From assembly GCA_964388245.1 (NCBI GenBank), contig CAYLZH010000097.1:1-15647 (forward strand): a stretch of 15,647 nucleotides of DNA, given 5' to 3'. This stretch comes from JAIOYV01 sp964388245. Its GTDB lineage: Bacteria > Bacteroidota > Bacteroidia > Bacteroidales > M50B96. Shown piece after piece: positions 6,485 to 14,649 of this stretch (positions are counted from its first letter, which is position 1; the number at the start of each line of letters is the position of its first letter). Both the position numbers and the translations under genes were made by a program. Under the pieces are notes generated by a model. It had not been told where the DNA came from, did not search any database, and was given only the letters and a program-made list of their open reading frames with translations.

Positions 6485-8131
6485 CTAAATTCCTTGCTTA
6501 TTATTCGAGTACTTAGTAATTAACTCAATTCGCATGTCCTTAAAAAGCTGATGTACCTTGTTCATCCTTTCTATGCTGAGTTTGGTGAGATATTGCTTCC
6601 CTTTCTTCGGACTTTTAGCTAAAAGTTCCTGCGCTTTATTATCGACTTCTGCCTGCTCTTCAAAAAAACTTTTCTCAAGTGGATCCCTCTTTTCACGGAG
6701 ACTGGCAATGGCATCCTGCCATCGCAGGTACAACAGGTTATCGACAAAATCGACGCACCATCTTATGGAGTTGTCATCAAATACATCGCTGTCGTATCGC
6801 TTATAACATTCAGCCACATCAGTAACGCCTGCATAAACCGGTACATAAGCCGAAGTATAAGCATTGTCGACATAAAACCAGTATATCCCTCCTACCTCGT
6901 CAGGAAGCCAGGAGCGTAACTGGGCTATCATGCCATATTCACCACGGGCACGTGCCACATTTCGCCGACTGTTGATATTTAGGACTTTCCTGGTTTCGCT
7001 CGTAGGAAATGGTGTTGCTATCGGGCTTCTGACAAGTTTGCCATCCTTGCCTGGATAGTACCAGGCCGGGGCATTTTCTTTGTCGTAGATTGTTCCGGTA
7101 AAAGTCGAGCGCTGAAATGCCATTATATCCTGCACCGAGATTTTCTTCTCAGGTTTCACCGAAAATGGATAGATAGAAAGTGGTTCAACATACTGGATAT
7201 ATTGCCCATCGCCGGCAAAAGGATTTTCAGTGGTCCGAAGTGGCCAATCTGAATAATTGGGGGCAAACTGTGAGTAGAACAACCAGAACCGGCCGGTAGC
7301 CCATTCGCGCGGGATCGGGGAATAAATTTCCTGCCAAATAAAGGGCTTACCACTTGCAGGATCGTACCATCCTCGATCAATAGCCTCCTGCATGTAATTC
7401 GACGAAGCCCTGAAATTATCCTTATCGTTTAAATTAATTTCCTTGATGATACTCCAGTTGGGAATAATCAGCGCCTGGTCGTCGCCAACACGTTGAGCCG
7501 CCCAAATTGCTCCCGGCATTCCACTCTCGGGTGACCAATCGTTGCCAACACTGAATACTTCTAAAACCCAAATTTCGTTTTTATCTCCTATAACCAGAGC
7601 TTCAGATTCGCCAATACATGAAGGTAGAAATCCATATTTTTCAAGCAAGCGGGTTATCAGGTCCAGTGCTTCAGTTGCAGTGCTGCAACGTTGCAATGCA
7701 AATGCCTGTACCTGCTCAATAGTCATAATCTGTTTACATACACTCCGGTCGACTTTTAATTCCTTCTTTTGGCTCATGGTACTCTCTCCAATGGCAAGCT
7801 GATATTCGTTCATTTGAGGATAAGCAGTCTGAAAGTAGCTGAAAGTTTCCGAGGCCTGCGGGATATGGCCTAATACTTCGCCATAATCGCCAAGTGGCCT
7901 GCCCAGGTCAATCATTCCCCAATATACAGCAGTCGAATCGCCCGGCTTGAATTTTTGGCCTTTCACCACATGCAAACGACAATCGGGTCCGGCATCAGTA
8001 TGTGAAACGATAACCGAACCATCGGCCGAGGCCTTTTTGCCCACAGCAATAATGGTACACGAAAACGAGGGTAGGGCAAGAGAAGTAAGTACTAATAATA
8101 ATGAAAAGTAAATCGTCTGATTGGTCTTCAT
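6485..8131 (-). CDS. Secreted C69-family dipeptidase
   Basis: An Ntn-hydrolase peptidase of the PepD/C69 family that cleaves dipeptides. With the start at 8131 it has 548 residues: a signal peptide (MKTNQ, then hydrophobic 7-20) followed directly by Cys25 in CTIIAVGKKASADGSVIVSHTDAG. In this family the Cys freed at the new N-terminus is the nucleophile, and the VGKKA..DGS..V...D block is its signature. A frame extending to 8212 adds 27 residues ahead of the signal peptide and would give a TAATG overlap with engB; the signal peptide argues against it. The lipobox fit is poor (SFS before Cys), so a periplasmic rather than lipid-anchored enzyme is more likely. It follows engB by 80 bases on the same strand, in line with peptide feeding. 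Exact specificity cannot be told. Confidence 0.9.
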   Translation of the reverse strand: MKTNQTIYFSLLLVLTSLALPSFSCTIIAVGKKASADGSVIVSHTDAGPDCRLHVVKGQKFKPGDSTAVYWGMIDLGRPLGDYGEVLGHIPQASETFSYFQTAYPQMNEYQLAIGESTMSQKKELKVDRSVCKQIMTIEQVQAFALQRCSTATEALDLITRLLEKYGFLPSCIGESEALVIGDKNEIWVLEVFSVGNDWSPESGMPGAIWAAQRVGDDQALIIPNWSIIKEINLNDKDNFRASSNYMQEAIDRGWYDPASGKPFIWQEIYSPIPREWATGRFWLFYSQFAPNYSDWPLRTTENPFAGDGQYIQYVEPLSIYPFSVKPEKKISVQDIMAFQRSTFTGTIYDKENAPAWYYPGKDGKLVRSPIATPFPTSETRKVLNINSRRNVARARGEYGMIAQLRSWLPDEVGGIYWFYVDNAYTSAYVPVYAGVTDVAECYKRYDSDVFDDNSIRWCVDFVDNLLYLRWQDAIASLREKRDPLEKSFFEEQAEVDNKAQELLAKSPKKGKQYLTKLSIERMNKVHQLFKDMRIELITKYSNNKQGI

Positions 8132-8211
8132 AATATTTGATTTAGATGATACAAAATTTGATAAGTTGTAAAAGTAGAATTTAATATCAGCATTGTTTAC
8201 GATGTTAAACA

Positions 8212-8820
8212 TTATAACCCGTTCCCGGAATCAGTATTCGTCCTTGCAATAAAACCCAGGAGCTCATCGCGTCCGGTTTTTTTTGTTGCCGATGTTATGT
8301 ACATTTCAGGTAACTCTTCCCAAAATTCAAGCATGGTATTTTTATAATCTGAAATGTTATTTGTGAGTTCAGCAGGTTTTAATTTATCAGTTTTGGTAAA
8401 CACCATCACAAAAGGACTGTTATTAAGGGCAAGATATTCCATAAATTCCAGGTCGGAACTTTGTGGTTCCAGGCGCGAATCGATCAGGACAAAAAGACAT
8501 TGCAATTGCTCCCTCTTTTTCAGATATTCTTTAATGATCCGGCTAAAACCTGCCCGCATTTTTTTTGAAACTTTAGCATATCCATATCCCGGTAAATCGA
8601 CAAGGTACCAACTATCATTAATAATAAAATGGTTGATCAACTGGGTTTTGCCCGGCGTGCCTGAAGTTTTTGCCAGCTTTTTATGATTGGTGAGCATATT
8701 TATCAACGAGGATTTTCCAACATTGGAACGTCCAATAAAAGCATATTCCGGTATGCGTCTACCAGGGCATTTTGCAACATTGGTGTTGCTCATAATAAAC
8801 TCGGCCGATTTTATAATCAT
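8212..8820 (-). CDS. engB: Ribosome biogenesis GTPase EngB (YsxC/YihA)
   Basis: An essential cytoplasmic GTPase of the TrmE-Era-EngA-YihA group needed for assembly of the large ribosomal subunit. All G motifs are intact in 202 residues: G1 GRSNVGKS (30-37), G2 threonine in SGTPGKTQ (53-60), G3 DLPGYGYA (75-82), G4 TKTD (142-145) and G5 SAT (177-179). The N-terminus MIIKSAEFIMSNTNVAKCP is typical of the family, supporting the start at 8820. Length is normal. It is preceded by a full Bacteroidota promoter and is the first gene of a same-strand group with the dipeptidase, which begins 80 bases after its stop; cotranscription is possible but the two functions are unrelated. Confidence 0.97.
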   Translation of the reverse strand: MIIKSAEFIMSNTNVAKCPGRRIPEYAFIGRSNVGKSSLINMLTNHKKLAKTSGTPGKTQLINHFIINDSWYLVDLPGYGYAKVSKKMRAGFSRIIKEYLKKREQLQCLFVLIDSRLEPQSSDLEFMEYLALNNSPFVMVFTKTDKLKPAELTNNISDYKNTMLEFWEELPEMYITSATKKTGRDELLGFIARTNTDSGNGL

Positions 8821-8842
8821 AACTGATTCTTTTATTGCAGTA

Positions 8843-8873
8843 CAAAACTAATCAATTGATTAAGTGATGCAAA
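8843..8873 (-). promoter_or_regulatory. Bacteroidota-type promoter of engB
   Basis: On the - strand the sequence reads TTTG (complement of 8870-8873), 19 bases, then TAGTTTTG (complement of 8843-8850). This is an exact match to the TTTG / TAnnTTTG promoter with a 19-base spacer recognised by the primary sigma factor of this phylum. Transcription would start near 8837, giving a leader of about 17 bases before the engB ATG. Confidence 0.8.
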
Positions 8874-8920
8874 GCACGGTTTCACAAACATGCGTTATTA
8901 CTAAAACTTGAAGATATAAA

Positions 8921-8997
8921 GCGAAAGACAGAAGACAGAGGAAAGCAGATGGAAGATTAGGGATTGGAGACTGAGGACTGTCGACTGAGGCCTGATA
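8921..8997 (+). repeat. Degenerate 7-bp tandem repeat array
   Basis: Eleven consecutive 7-base units can be laid out: gcgaaag, acagaag, acagagg, aaagcag, atggaag, attaggg, attggag, actgagg, actgtcg, actgagg, cctgata. Most start with A and end in G, with a consensus near ACTGAGG/ATGGAAG, so the strand is strongly purine-rich. It fills the space between the divergent engB promoter and the histidine kinase promoter. No open frame or known RNA is evident in it. Confidence 0.7.
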
Positions 8998-9039
8998 ATA
9001 TTAGCTAAGGTGGTGTAGGTCGGGAAATAAATAAATCGC

Positions 9040-9047
9040 TATCTTTG
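9040..9047 (+). promoter_or_regulatory. Candidate -7 element for the sensor kinase operon
   Basis: TATCTTTG matches TAnnTTTG exactly and lies 17 bases before the kinase start codon, so the leader would be about 11 bases. No clear TTTG is found 19-23 bases further upstream, so this is a partial match only. Confidence 0.45.
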
Positions 9048-9064
9048 AAAAGGAATCGAAAGGA

Positions 9065-11038
9065 ATGTGTTCATTTAGATTGAAAATATTAAAAGTCCTG
9101 TTGTTATTTCTGATTTCAGGCAGTGTGTGGTCGGGAAATATTGAAGAAACACCCCATGAAATACCCGACAGCATACAAACCATGCTCGAGAATGATGAAC
9201 CCGGTATTCAAATTAATGCATACCTGTTATTATCTGATATGTTTTACTACGATGATCCTGATGCATCGCTCAAATACATTACCAGGGCATCTGAAATTGC
9301 AGAAGAAAACAACATGCAAAAAAAACGAATACAAGTTTATCTGCATATCGGGGTATTTTTTATTGACAAAAGCAACTTTCCAAAAGCAGAGCAATATTAT
9401 CAGAAAGCTCTCGACCTTGCTCTTGAAATAAACGATACAACTCTGCTTCCAAGCATCTACGGAAATTTTGGGAACATAAACATGTACAAGGGCAATTACG
9501 AGAAAGCCATTTCACTGTTTATCGAAGCCTACAAACTTTTCGAAAGGGCAAATAATGAACTGGGCATGTTAAAGGCGCTGGGTGCGCTGGGAAACCTTAA
9601 CCTGCACCTACCCGATTACAATCAGGCTATAATATATTACGAACGAGCATATGAGCGATTCCGGAAGCTTGGCGACATTGAAGGAGCTGCAACAACTTTA
9701 ATGAATCTGGGGATTTGCTATAAAAACCTGAAACAATACGACAAAGCCGACGAAAACTATCGGATTGCCTACGATGAATTTAAACAGGCAGGTTTTCAGA
9801 AACTTGCAGCACAATGCCTGGCTAACAGGGCAACAGTTCTGCAAAACACAGGAAATTTTGCCAAAGCATTGCAATTCTCAGGCGAAGCATATGAAGTATT
9901 TATGAGTTTTGGCGATTCTGTTGAAGCCGCAGCATGTTTAAAGGACATTGGAATAACTTTTTTCAATCAGGGACAGTTTGACAAGGCCCTTGTCAATTTT
10001 AACGAAGCATACAGGATAATAAATAGATCGAGTCAGATTCAATCGGAGATTTCTTTGCTTCATGAAATGATAATAACATATGACAGCCTGCAAGATTTCA
10101 AAAATGCCTATAACTATTTTATCTTGCTACAGAATCTGAAAGATTCGCTCTATAATGCCGAAACCCATGAACAAATAATCGAACTCAGAAATAAATTCGA
10201 ACTTGAGCAAAAAGAAAAAGAAATCGAAATACAGGACCTGTTGATTGAAAAACAAAAAACAGATGTTGACCGATACCAACGGGAACGATGGTTTTTCATT
10301 ATTTTACTGGTCTTATTCGGATTTACAGCCTGGTCGGTTTTTAACCGCTTTAAACTAAAACAAAAACACAAAGAGGAAAACCTGATGCGGAAGAATATCG
10401 AAATTGAGCAGCACCTGCTTCGATCGCAGATGAACCCGCATTTTATTTTCAACTCGCTGAATTCGATTCAGGGTTTGATATCAGGTGATGACGCTTATCT
10501 GGCTGAAATTTATCTGTCGAAATTTGCTCAGCTTGTTAGGTCGATTCTTGAAAACTCGAAAAAAGCGACAGTTAGCCTTTCCGAAGATATCAGCAACCTG
10601 AAACTCTACCTCGATTTGGAAAGTATGCGCTTTGCCGATTCATTTGAATATAAATTGATTGTTGATCCAATAATCAATACGGAAGAAGTATTTGTACCTC
10701 CACTCCTTGTTCAACCCTTTGTTGAAAATTCCATTAAACACGGACTTGTAAAATTAACCGACCGGAATGGCCTGATCAAGATCGATTATTACAAGCAGGG
10801 CGAATATCTTTTTTGCGTTGTTGAAGATAATGGCATTGGCCGTAAGGCATCGATAAAATTAAAAAAACGAAATTCTAACCATAAATCACTCGGGATGAAA
10901 GTTACCCAGGAACGACTAGATTCCCTCAATAAACAATTTAAAACCCAGGCATCGGCCGAAATTATCGATTTGGAAGATGAAAACGGCAATGCCCTGGGTA
11001 CTAAAGTTATGATGAAAATAGCATTTCAGAACCTTTAA
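9065..11038 (+). CDS. TPR-containing LytS/YehU-type sensor histidine kinase
   Basis: A 657-residue membrane sensor that should autophosphorylate and pass phosphate to the LytTR regulator encoded next. Order of parts: signal peptide (about 1-23, KILKVLLLFLISGSVWSG); a long helical region with several TPR units (about 45-350; units such as YGNFGNINMYKGNYEKAI and LMNLGICYKNLKQYDKAD); a charged coiled coil (about 370-407); one membrane span (about 409-428, WFFIILLVLFGFTAWSVF); a second coiled coil; then the His_kinase domain with MNPHFIFNSLNSI (His459 the likely phosphoacceptor). The ATP-binding part has QPFVENSIKHG (Asn555 in the N box), VEDNGIGR and SLGMKV. The TPR part would therefore be periplasmic and sense an unknown ligand or protein. 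The gap to the regulator is 10 bases. The ligand cannot be predicted. Confidence 0.93.
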   Translation: MCSFRLKILKVLLLFLISGSVWSGNIEETPHEIPDSIQTMLENDEPGIQINAYLLLSDMFYYDDPDASLKYITRASEIAEENNMQKKRIQVYLHIGVFFIDKSNFPKAEQYYQKALDLALEINDTTLLPSIYGNFGNINMYKGNYEKAISLFIEAYKLFERANNELGMLKALGALGNLNLHLPDYNQAIIYYERAYERFRKLGDIEGAATTLMNLGICYKNLKQYDKADENYRIAYDEFKQAGFQKLAAQCLANRATVLQNTGNFAKALQFSGEAYEVFMSFGDSVEAAACLKDIGITFFNQGQFDKALVNFNEAYRIINRSSQIQSEISLLHEMIITYDSLQDFKNAYNYFILLQNLKDSLYNAETHEQIIELRNKFELEQKEKEIEIQDLLIEKQKTDVDRYQRERWFFIILLVLFGFTAWSVFNRFKLKQKHKEENLMRKNIEIEQHLLRSQMNPHFIFNSLNSIQGLISGDDAYLAEIYLSKFAQLVRSILENSKKATVSLSEDISNLKLYLDLESMRFADSFEYKLIVDPIINTEEVFVPPLLVQPFVENSIKHGLVKLTDRNGLIKIDYYKQGEYLFCVVEDNGIGRKASIKLKKRNSNHKSLGMKVTQERLDSLNKQFKTQASAEIIDLEDENGNALGTKVMMKIAFQNL

Positions 11039-11048
11039 GCTGTGAGAA

Positions 11049-11786
11049 ATGATAAGGACTATTATTATTGATGATGAAGAAAGGGGTAGGCGTACGTTAA
11101 AATCCCAGATTAGCAGGTACTGCCCTGAACTTGAAATTGTAGGCGAAGCCAATGGAGTAAACACCGGATTAGAGATTGTCAGGAAAGAAAAACCCGATGT
11201 TGTTTTTCTGGATATCCAAATGCAGGATGGCACCGGATTCGACCTGCTGGAACAACTGCACCAGGTGAATTTTGCTGTGATATTTGCAACTGCGTACGAC
11301 CAGTATGCTGTACAGGCTTTTAAATTCAGCGCCACCGACTATCTTTTAAAACCAATCGATCCCGACCAGTTGATTAATGCAGTTGATAAACTGAAAAGTG
11401 AAATCGACACCCAAAACCTGAATAAGAAATTGGAGGCTTTGTTCAGCAACCGAAATAATTTCGAAAAAATTGCCCTCCCTACTTTCGACGGGATCATCCT
11501 TGTTAAAATCAAAGAAATTATAAGGTGCCAGTCAGAAAGCAATTACACAACACTTTATCTTCCGCAAGGAAATAAAATAGTTGTTACCAAAACCCTGAAA
11601 GACTTTGATGAAATGCTGTCGCCTCTGGGATTTTTCAGGATCCATCAGTCGCACCTGATCAATATGTCGTTTGTGAATAAATATATTAAAGGAGATGGAG
11701 GTGCAGTTAAAATGGAAGATGGAACCGTCCTCGAAGTGGCCCGACGACGAAAGGATACCTTCCTCGACAAATTACTCGATAATTAA
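11049..11786 (+). CDS. LytTR-family response regulator
   Basis: A 245-residue cytoplasmic regulator that would bind DNA when phosphorylated by the upstream kinase. The receiver domain (about 1-120) has the acidic pair Asp8/Asp9, the phosphoacceptor Asp55 in VVFLDIQMQ, Thr81 in FATAYD and Lys101 in YLLKPID, so it is complete. The C-terminal LytTR domain (about 146-243) shows IIRCQSESNYTTLYL, the TKTLKDFDEML and FFRIHQSHLINM blocks, and the ending VARRRKDTFLDKLL. It begins 10 bases after the kinase stop, almost certainly in one operon. Targets are unknown. A 9-bp direct repeat lies just downstream, before the rhomboid gene, and could be tested as a binding site, although its spacing is shorter than usual LytTR sites. 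Confidence 0.95.
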   Translation: MIRTIIIDDEERGRRTLKSQISRYCPELEIVGEANGVNTGLEIVRKEKPDVVFLDIQMQDGTGFDLLEQLHQVNFAVIFATAYDQYAVQAFKFSATDYLLKPIDPDQLINAVDKLKSEIDTQNLNKKLEALFSNRNNFEKIALPTFDGIILVKIKEIIRCQSESNYTTLYLPQGNKIVVTKTLKDFDEMLSPLGFFRIHQSHLINMSFVNKYIKGDGGAVKMEDGTVLEVARRRKDTFLDKLLDN

Positions 11787-11792
11787 TGAGAT

Positions 11793-11817
11793 AACAGCAT
11801 GCTGACAAAACAGCATG
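11793..11817 (+). repeat. 9-bp direct repeat with embedded palindrome
   Basis: AACAGCATG occurs at 11793-11801 and 11809-11817, seven bases apart. The first copy overlaps the perfect 10-base palindrome CAGCATGCTG (11795-11804). It sits between the response regulator stop and the rhomboid gene. It might be an operator or a remnant hairpin; there is no T run to make it a terminator. Confidence 0.4.
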
Positions 11818-11853
11818 AAGTCACTCAGGCAGTGTTTTTGTATTCCGACTGCT

Positions 11854-12576
11854 ATGAACAAATTACTTAACGAAAAACGAAAGTTTTATCACAGCCTGGT
11901 TTTCCCAGGCCTTTTCTTAATTGCTATATGGCTGATTAAACTTTTTGAATTTACATTGAATATCAGTTTTGCCAACCTGGGCATTTTCCCCTTAAAGTTA
12001 ACCGGCCTGACAGGTATCGTTACCTCCCCCTTTATCCATGGCAATTTTAAACACTTAATTTCCAACTCGGCACCGGTGTTTTTTCTGTGGGTAGCCATAC
12101 TTTTCTTTTACCGGGGAATAGGTCATAAAGTGGCCATCGTGAGCTGGCTTATGACAGGTTTTTTTGTTTGGTTGATCGGACGACCCAGTTACCACATAGG
12201 CGCAAGCGGACTGGTTTATGCATTTGCCTCTTTTCTTTTTTTTAGCGGTGTACTCCGGCACGATAACCGTCTCCTTTCTATTTCACTTGCTGTGGCTTTT
12301 ATGTATGGCGGATTGATCTGGGGTATATTCCCCCGCGATCCAAAAATTTCATTCGAAGCCCATGCAATGGGAGTACTAAGTGGTTTTATCCTGGCAGTCT
12401 ATTACCGCCAGGAAGGACCGGTCAGGAAAAAGTGGTCATGGGAAATTGAGGAAGAAGAGGAACAGGAATCAACAAATGATCGTGATCCAATTGACTTTTC
12501 AGCGAAAAATATAGAAATCAACTACACGTGGAAAGAAAAGGCCTCTGCAAAAAGCAACGACAACCAAAATAAATAA
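11854..12576 (+). CDS. Rhomboid-family intramembrane serine protease
   Basis: Cleaves membrane proteins within or near their transmembrane segment, in the inner membrane. From the ATG at 11854 it has 240 residues with about six hydrophobic segments (near 12-34, 72-88, 92-108, 114-133, 139-158, 168-184). The catalytic serine is Ser118 in HIGASG and the catalytic histidine His170 in FEAHAMGVLSG; HGNFKHLISN (62-71) supplies the conserved His67 and Asn71 of the second helix. A roughly 55-residue cytoplasmic tail follows, with an acidic run (EIEEEEEQES, 197-206). An upstream in-frame ATG at 11815 would add 13 residues (MKSLRQCFCIPTA); the later start fits family N-termini better. It lies 67 bases after the regulator and may share its transcript. 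It converges on hutU, with an AT-rich inverted repeat (tcaatattaattga, 12577-12590) between them. Confidence 0.92.
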   Translation: MNKLLNEKRKFYHSLVFPGLFLIAIWLIKLFEFTLNISFANLGIFPLKLTGLTGIVTSPFIHGNFKHLISNSAPVFFLWVAILFFYRGIGHKVAIVSWLMTGFFVWLIGRPSYHIGASGLVYAFASFLFFSGVLRHDNRLLSISLAVAFMYGGLIWGIFPRDPKISFEAHAMGVLSGFILAVYYRQEGPVRKKWSWEIEEEEEQESTNDRDPIDFSAKNIEINYTWKEKASAKSNDNQNK

Positions 12577-12614
12577 TCAATATTAATTGATAAAAGTTGT
12601 ATTCGTGAAATTCC

Positions 12615-14618
12615 TTACCTGATTATACCATCAATCAATTCATCGCTGGCGAGGTTCGGAACAGTAATTGCTAAGTTTGGGGTTCGTTCCATTTCACGTT
12701 TGATTGCAAACAAGGCCCCATCGTTGCGTGCCCAGCTACGACGTGCAATTCCGTTGTTCACGTCCCAGTGCAACATCATCCGGATTCGGCGGTCGGCTTC
12801 TTCCGATCCATCGAGGGTCATTCCAAAACCACCATTAATAACTTCGCCCCAACCTACTCCACCACCATTGTGGATTGATACCCAGGTGGCACCGCGAAAG
12901 CTGTCACCAATTACATTCTGAATGGCCATGTCGGCAGTAAAACTTGATCCGTCATAAATGTTTGAGGTTTCACGGAACGGTGAATCTGTACCAGACACAT
13001 CATGGTGGTCGCGGCCAAGAACAACAGGTGCTGAAAGCTTACCATCGCGAATAGCTTTATTGAACGCCAATGCTATTTTCGTACGTCCTTCGCAATCGGC
13101 ATAGAGGATACGTGCCTGCGAACCTACTACTAACTTGTTCTCTTTTGCCTCACGGATCCAACGGATATTGTCCTTCATCTGCTGGGTGATCTCGACAGGG
13201 GCAGTGGCTGCAATTTCATCTAATACATCAATGGCAATACGGTCAGTCAAGTCGAGGTCTTCGGGTTTCGATGAAGTACATACCCAGCGGAACGGGCCAA
13301 AGCCATAGTCGAAGCACATGGGGCCCATAATGTCCTGCACGTAGGATTGATATTTAAATTTGCCATCTTCTTTCATTATATCAGCTCCCGCTCGGCTTGC
13401 CTCTAATAAAAAGGCATTTCCATAATCGAAGAAATACATACCATTTGCAGTAAGCTTGTTCACGGCAACAACATGGCGTCGAAGAGTTTCCTGTACTTTT
13501 TCTTTAAATAAATCTGGGTGCTCGGCCATCAACTGATTGGCTTCATCGAACGATACGTCAACAGGATAATATCCACCTGCCCATGGATTGTGCAACGAAG
13601 TCTGGTCGGAACCTAATTCAACGTGCATTTCAACCTCTACAAATTTTTCCCAAAGGTCGACAATGTTGCCCTGATAAGCTAACGAAACAGCCTCTTTACC
13701 ATCTTTGGCTTTATTGATTCGTGCAACGAGTTTATCCAAATCTTCATAAACTTCATCGACCCAGCCTTGCGAATGGCGTGTATGAACTGCTTTTGGATTA
13801 ATCTCAGCAATTACACCTATTGCACCTGAAATTACTGCTGCTTTTGGCTGAGCACCAGACATGCCTCCCAGGCCGGACGATACAAATAGTTTTCCGCCCA
13901 TATCATCAGCACCTATCTTTCGTCCGGCGTTTAGTACGGTAATGGTGGTTCCGTGCACGATTCCCTGCGGGCCAATGTACATAAACGATCCGGCAGTCAT
14001 CTGCCCGTATTGTGAAACTCCCAATGCATTGAATTTCTCCCAATGGTCAGGTGATGAATAGTTCGGGATAACCATTCCGTTGGTTACCACAACTCGAGGT
14101 GCGTCTTTATGGGATGGGAACAAGCCCATTGGGTGGCCTGAATAAATGGCCAGGGTTTGCTCGTCGTTCATAGTGGCCAGGTATTTCATTGTGAGCAGGT
14201 ACTGTGCCCAGTTTTGAAAAACTGCTCCGTTGCCTCCATAGGTTATAAGTTCGTGTGGGTGTTGAGCAACAGCATAGTCGAGGTTGTTGCTCAACATCAG
14301 CATAATGCTGGCAGCCTGTATCGATCTGTGTGGAAAATCATGAATACTCCGTGCAGTAATTTCATAATCCGGACGGAAACGGTACATATAAATGCGACCG
14401 TATTTTTCCAATTCCATGGCAAATTCAGGCGCCAGCTCGGCATGGTGTTTTGGATCGAAATAGCGGAGAGCATTGCGCAGCGCCAATTTCTTTTCTTCTT
14501 TCGAAAGGATTTCCTTCCGTTTAGGCGCGTGGTTGATGGTTGGATCGTAGGTTTTCGGCTGAGGCAAGGTTTCTGGAATACCCTGCAAAATAGCCGATTG
14601 AAATTCTTTTATAGTCAT
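12615..14618 (-). CDS. hutU: Urocanate hydratase (urocanase), long form
   Basis: Second step of histidine degradation: urocanate plus water to imidazolone propionate, using tightly bound NAD+ as electrophile; cytoplasmic. The protein has 667 residues, longer than the roughly 557 of Pseudomonas HutU and like the long form found in Bacteroidota and animals. The N-terminus carries the long-form signature (PETLPQPKTYDPTINHAPKR, 16-35, and LALRNALRYF, 45-54). Core motifs include YGGNGAVFQNWAQYLLTM, YSGHPMGLFPS, SQYGQMTAGSFMYIGPQGI, SGLGGMSGAQPKAAVISG, FGPFRWVCTSSKPEDLDLTD and NGGGVGWGEVINGGFGM. It appears complete. No hutH, hutI or formiminotransferase gene is adjacent, so the rest of the pathway lies elsewhere. 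It has its own candidate promoter element 23 bases upstream. Confidence 0.97.
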   Translation of the reverse strand: MTIKEFQSAILQGIPETLPQPKTYDPTINHAPKRKEILSKEEKKLALRNALRYFDPKHHAELAPEFAMELEKYGRIYMYRFRPDYEITARSIHDFPHRSIQAASIMLMLSNNLDYAVAQHPHELITYGGNGAVFQNWAQYLLTMKYLATMNDEQTLAIYSGHPMGLFPSHKDAPRVVVTNGMVIPNYSSPDHWEKFNALGVSQYGQMTAGSFMYIGPQGIVHGTTITVLNAGRKIGADDMGGKLFVSSGLGGMSGAQPKAAVISGAIGVIAEINPKAVHTRHSQGWVDEVYEDLDKLVARINKAKDGKEAVSLAYQGNIVDLWEKFVEVEMHVELGSDQTSLHNPWAGGYYPVDVSFDEANQLMAEHPDLFKEKVQETLRRHVVAVNKLTANGMYFFDYGNAFLLEASRAGADIMKEDGKFKYQSYVQDIMGPMCFDYGFGPFRWVCTSSKPEDLDLTDRIAIDVLDEIAATAPVEITQQMKDNIRWIREAKENKLVVGSQARILYADCEGRTKIALAFNKAIRDGKLSAPVVLGRDHHDVSGTDSPFRETSNIYDGSSFTADMAIQNVIGDSFRGATWVSIHNGGGVGWGEVINGGFGMTLDGSEEADRRIRMMLHWDVNNGIARRSWARNDGALFAIKREMERTPNLAITVPNLASDELIDGIIR

Positions 14619-14641
14619 TGCGTAATTATTTTTTCAGGTAG

Positions 14642-14649
14642 CAAATGTA
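14642..14649 (-). promoter_or_regulatory. Candidate -7 promoter element for hutU
   Basis: The - strand reads TACATTTG, an exact TAnnTTTG match, placed so that transcription would begin near 14636, about 18 bases before the hutU start codon. No TTTG at the right distance upstream is seen, so the assignment rests on the -7 element and its position. Confidence 0.45.

Noticed and set aside
8132..8212. Longer dipeptidase starting at 8212 in a TAATG overlap with engB
   Set aside because: Although such overlaps can couple translation, the added 27 residues would bury a well-formed signal peptide that begins at the 8131 ATG.
8354..8686. 110-residue reading frame on the + strand opposite engB
   Set aside because: Fully antisense to engB, whose G motifs are intact; no independent support.
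11815..11853. Rhomboid start at 11815
   Set aside because: The 13 added residues (MKSLRQCFCIPTA) do not resemble family N-termini and overlap the direct-repeat region; kept only as an alternative.
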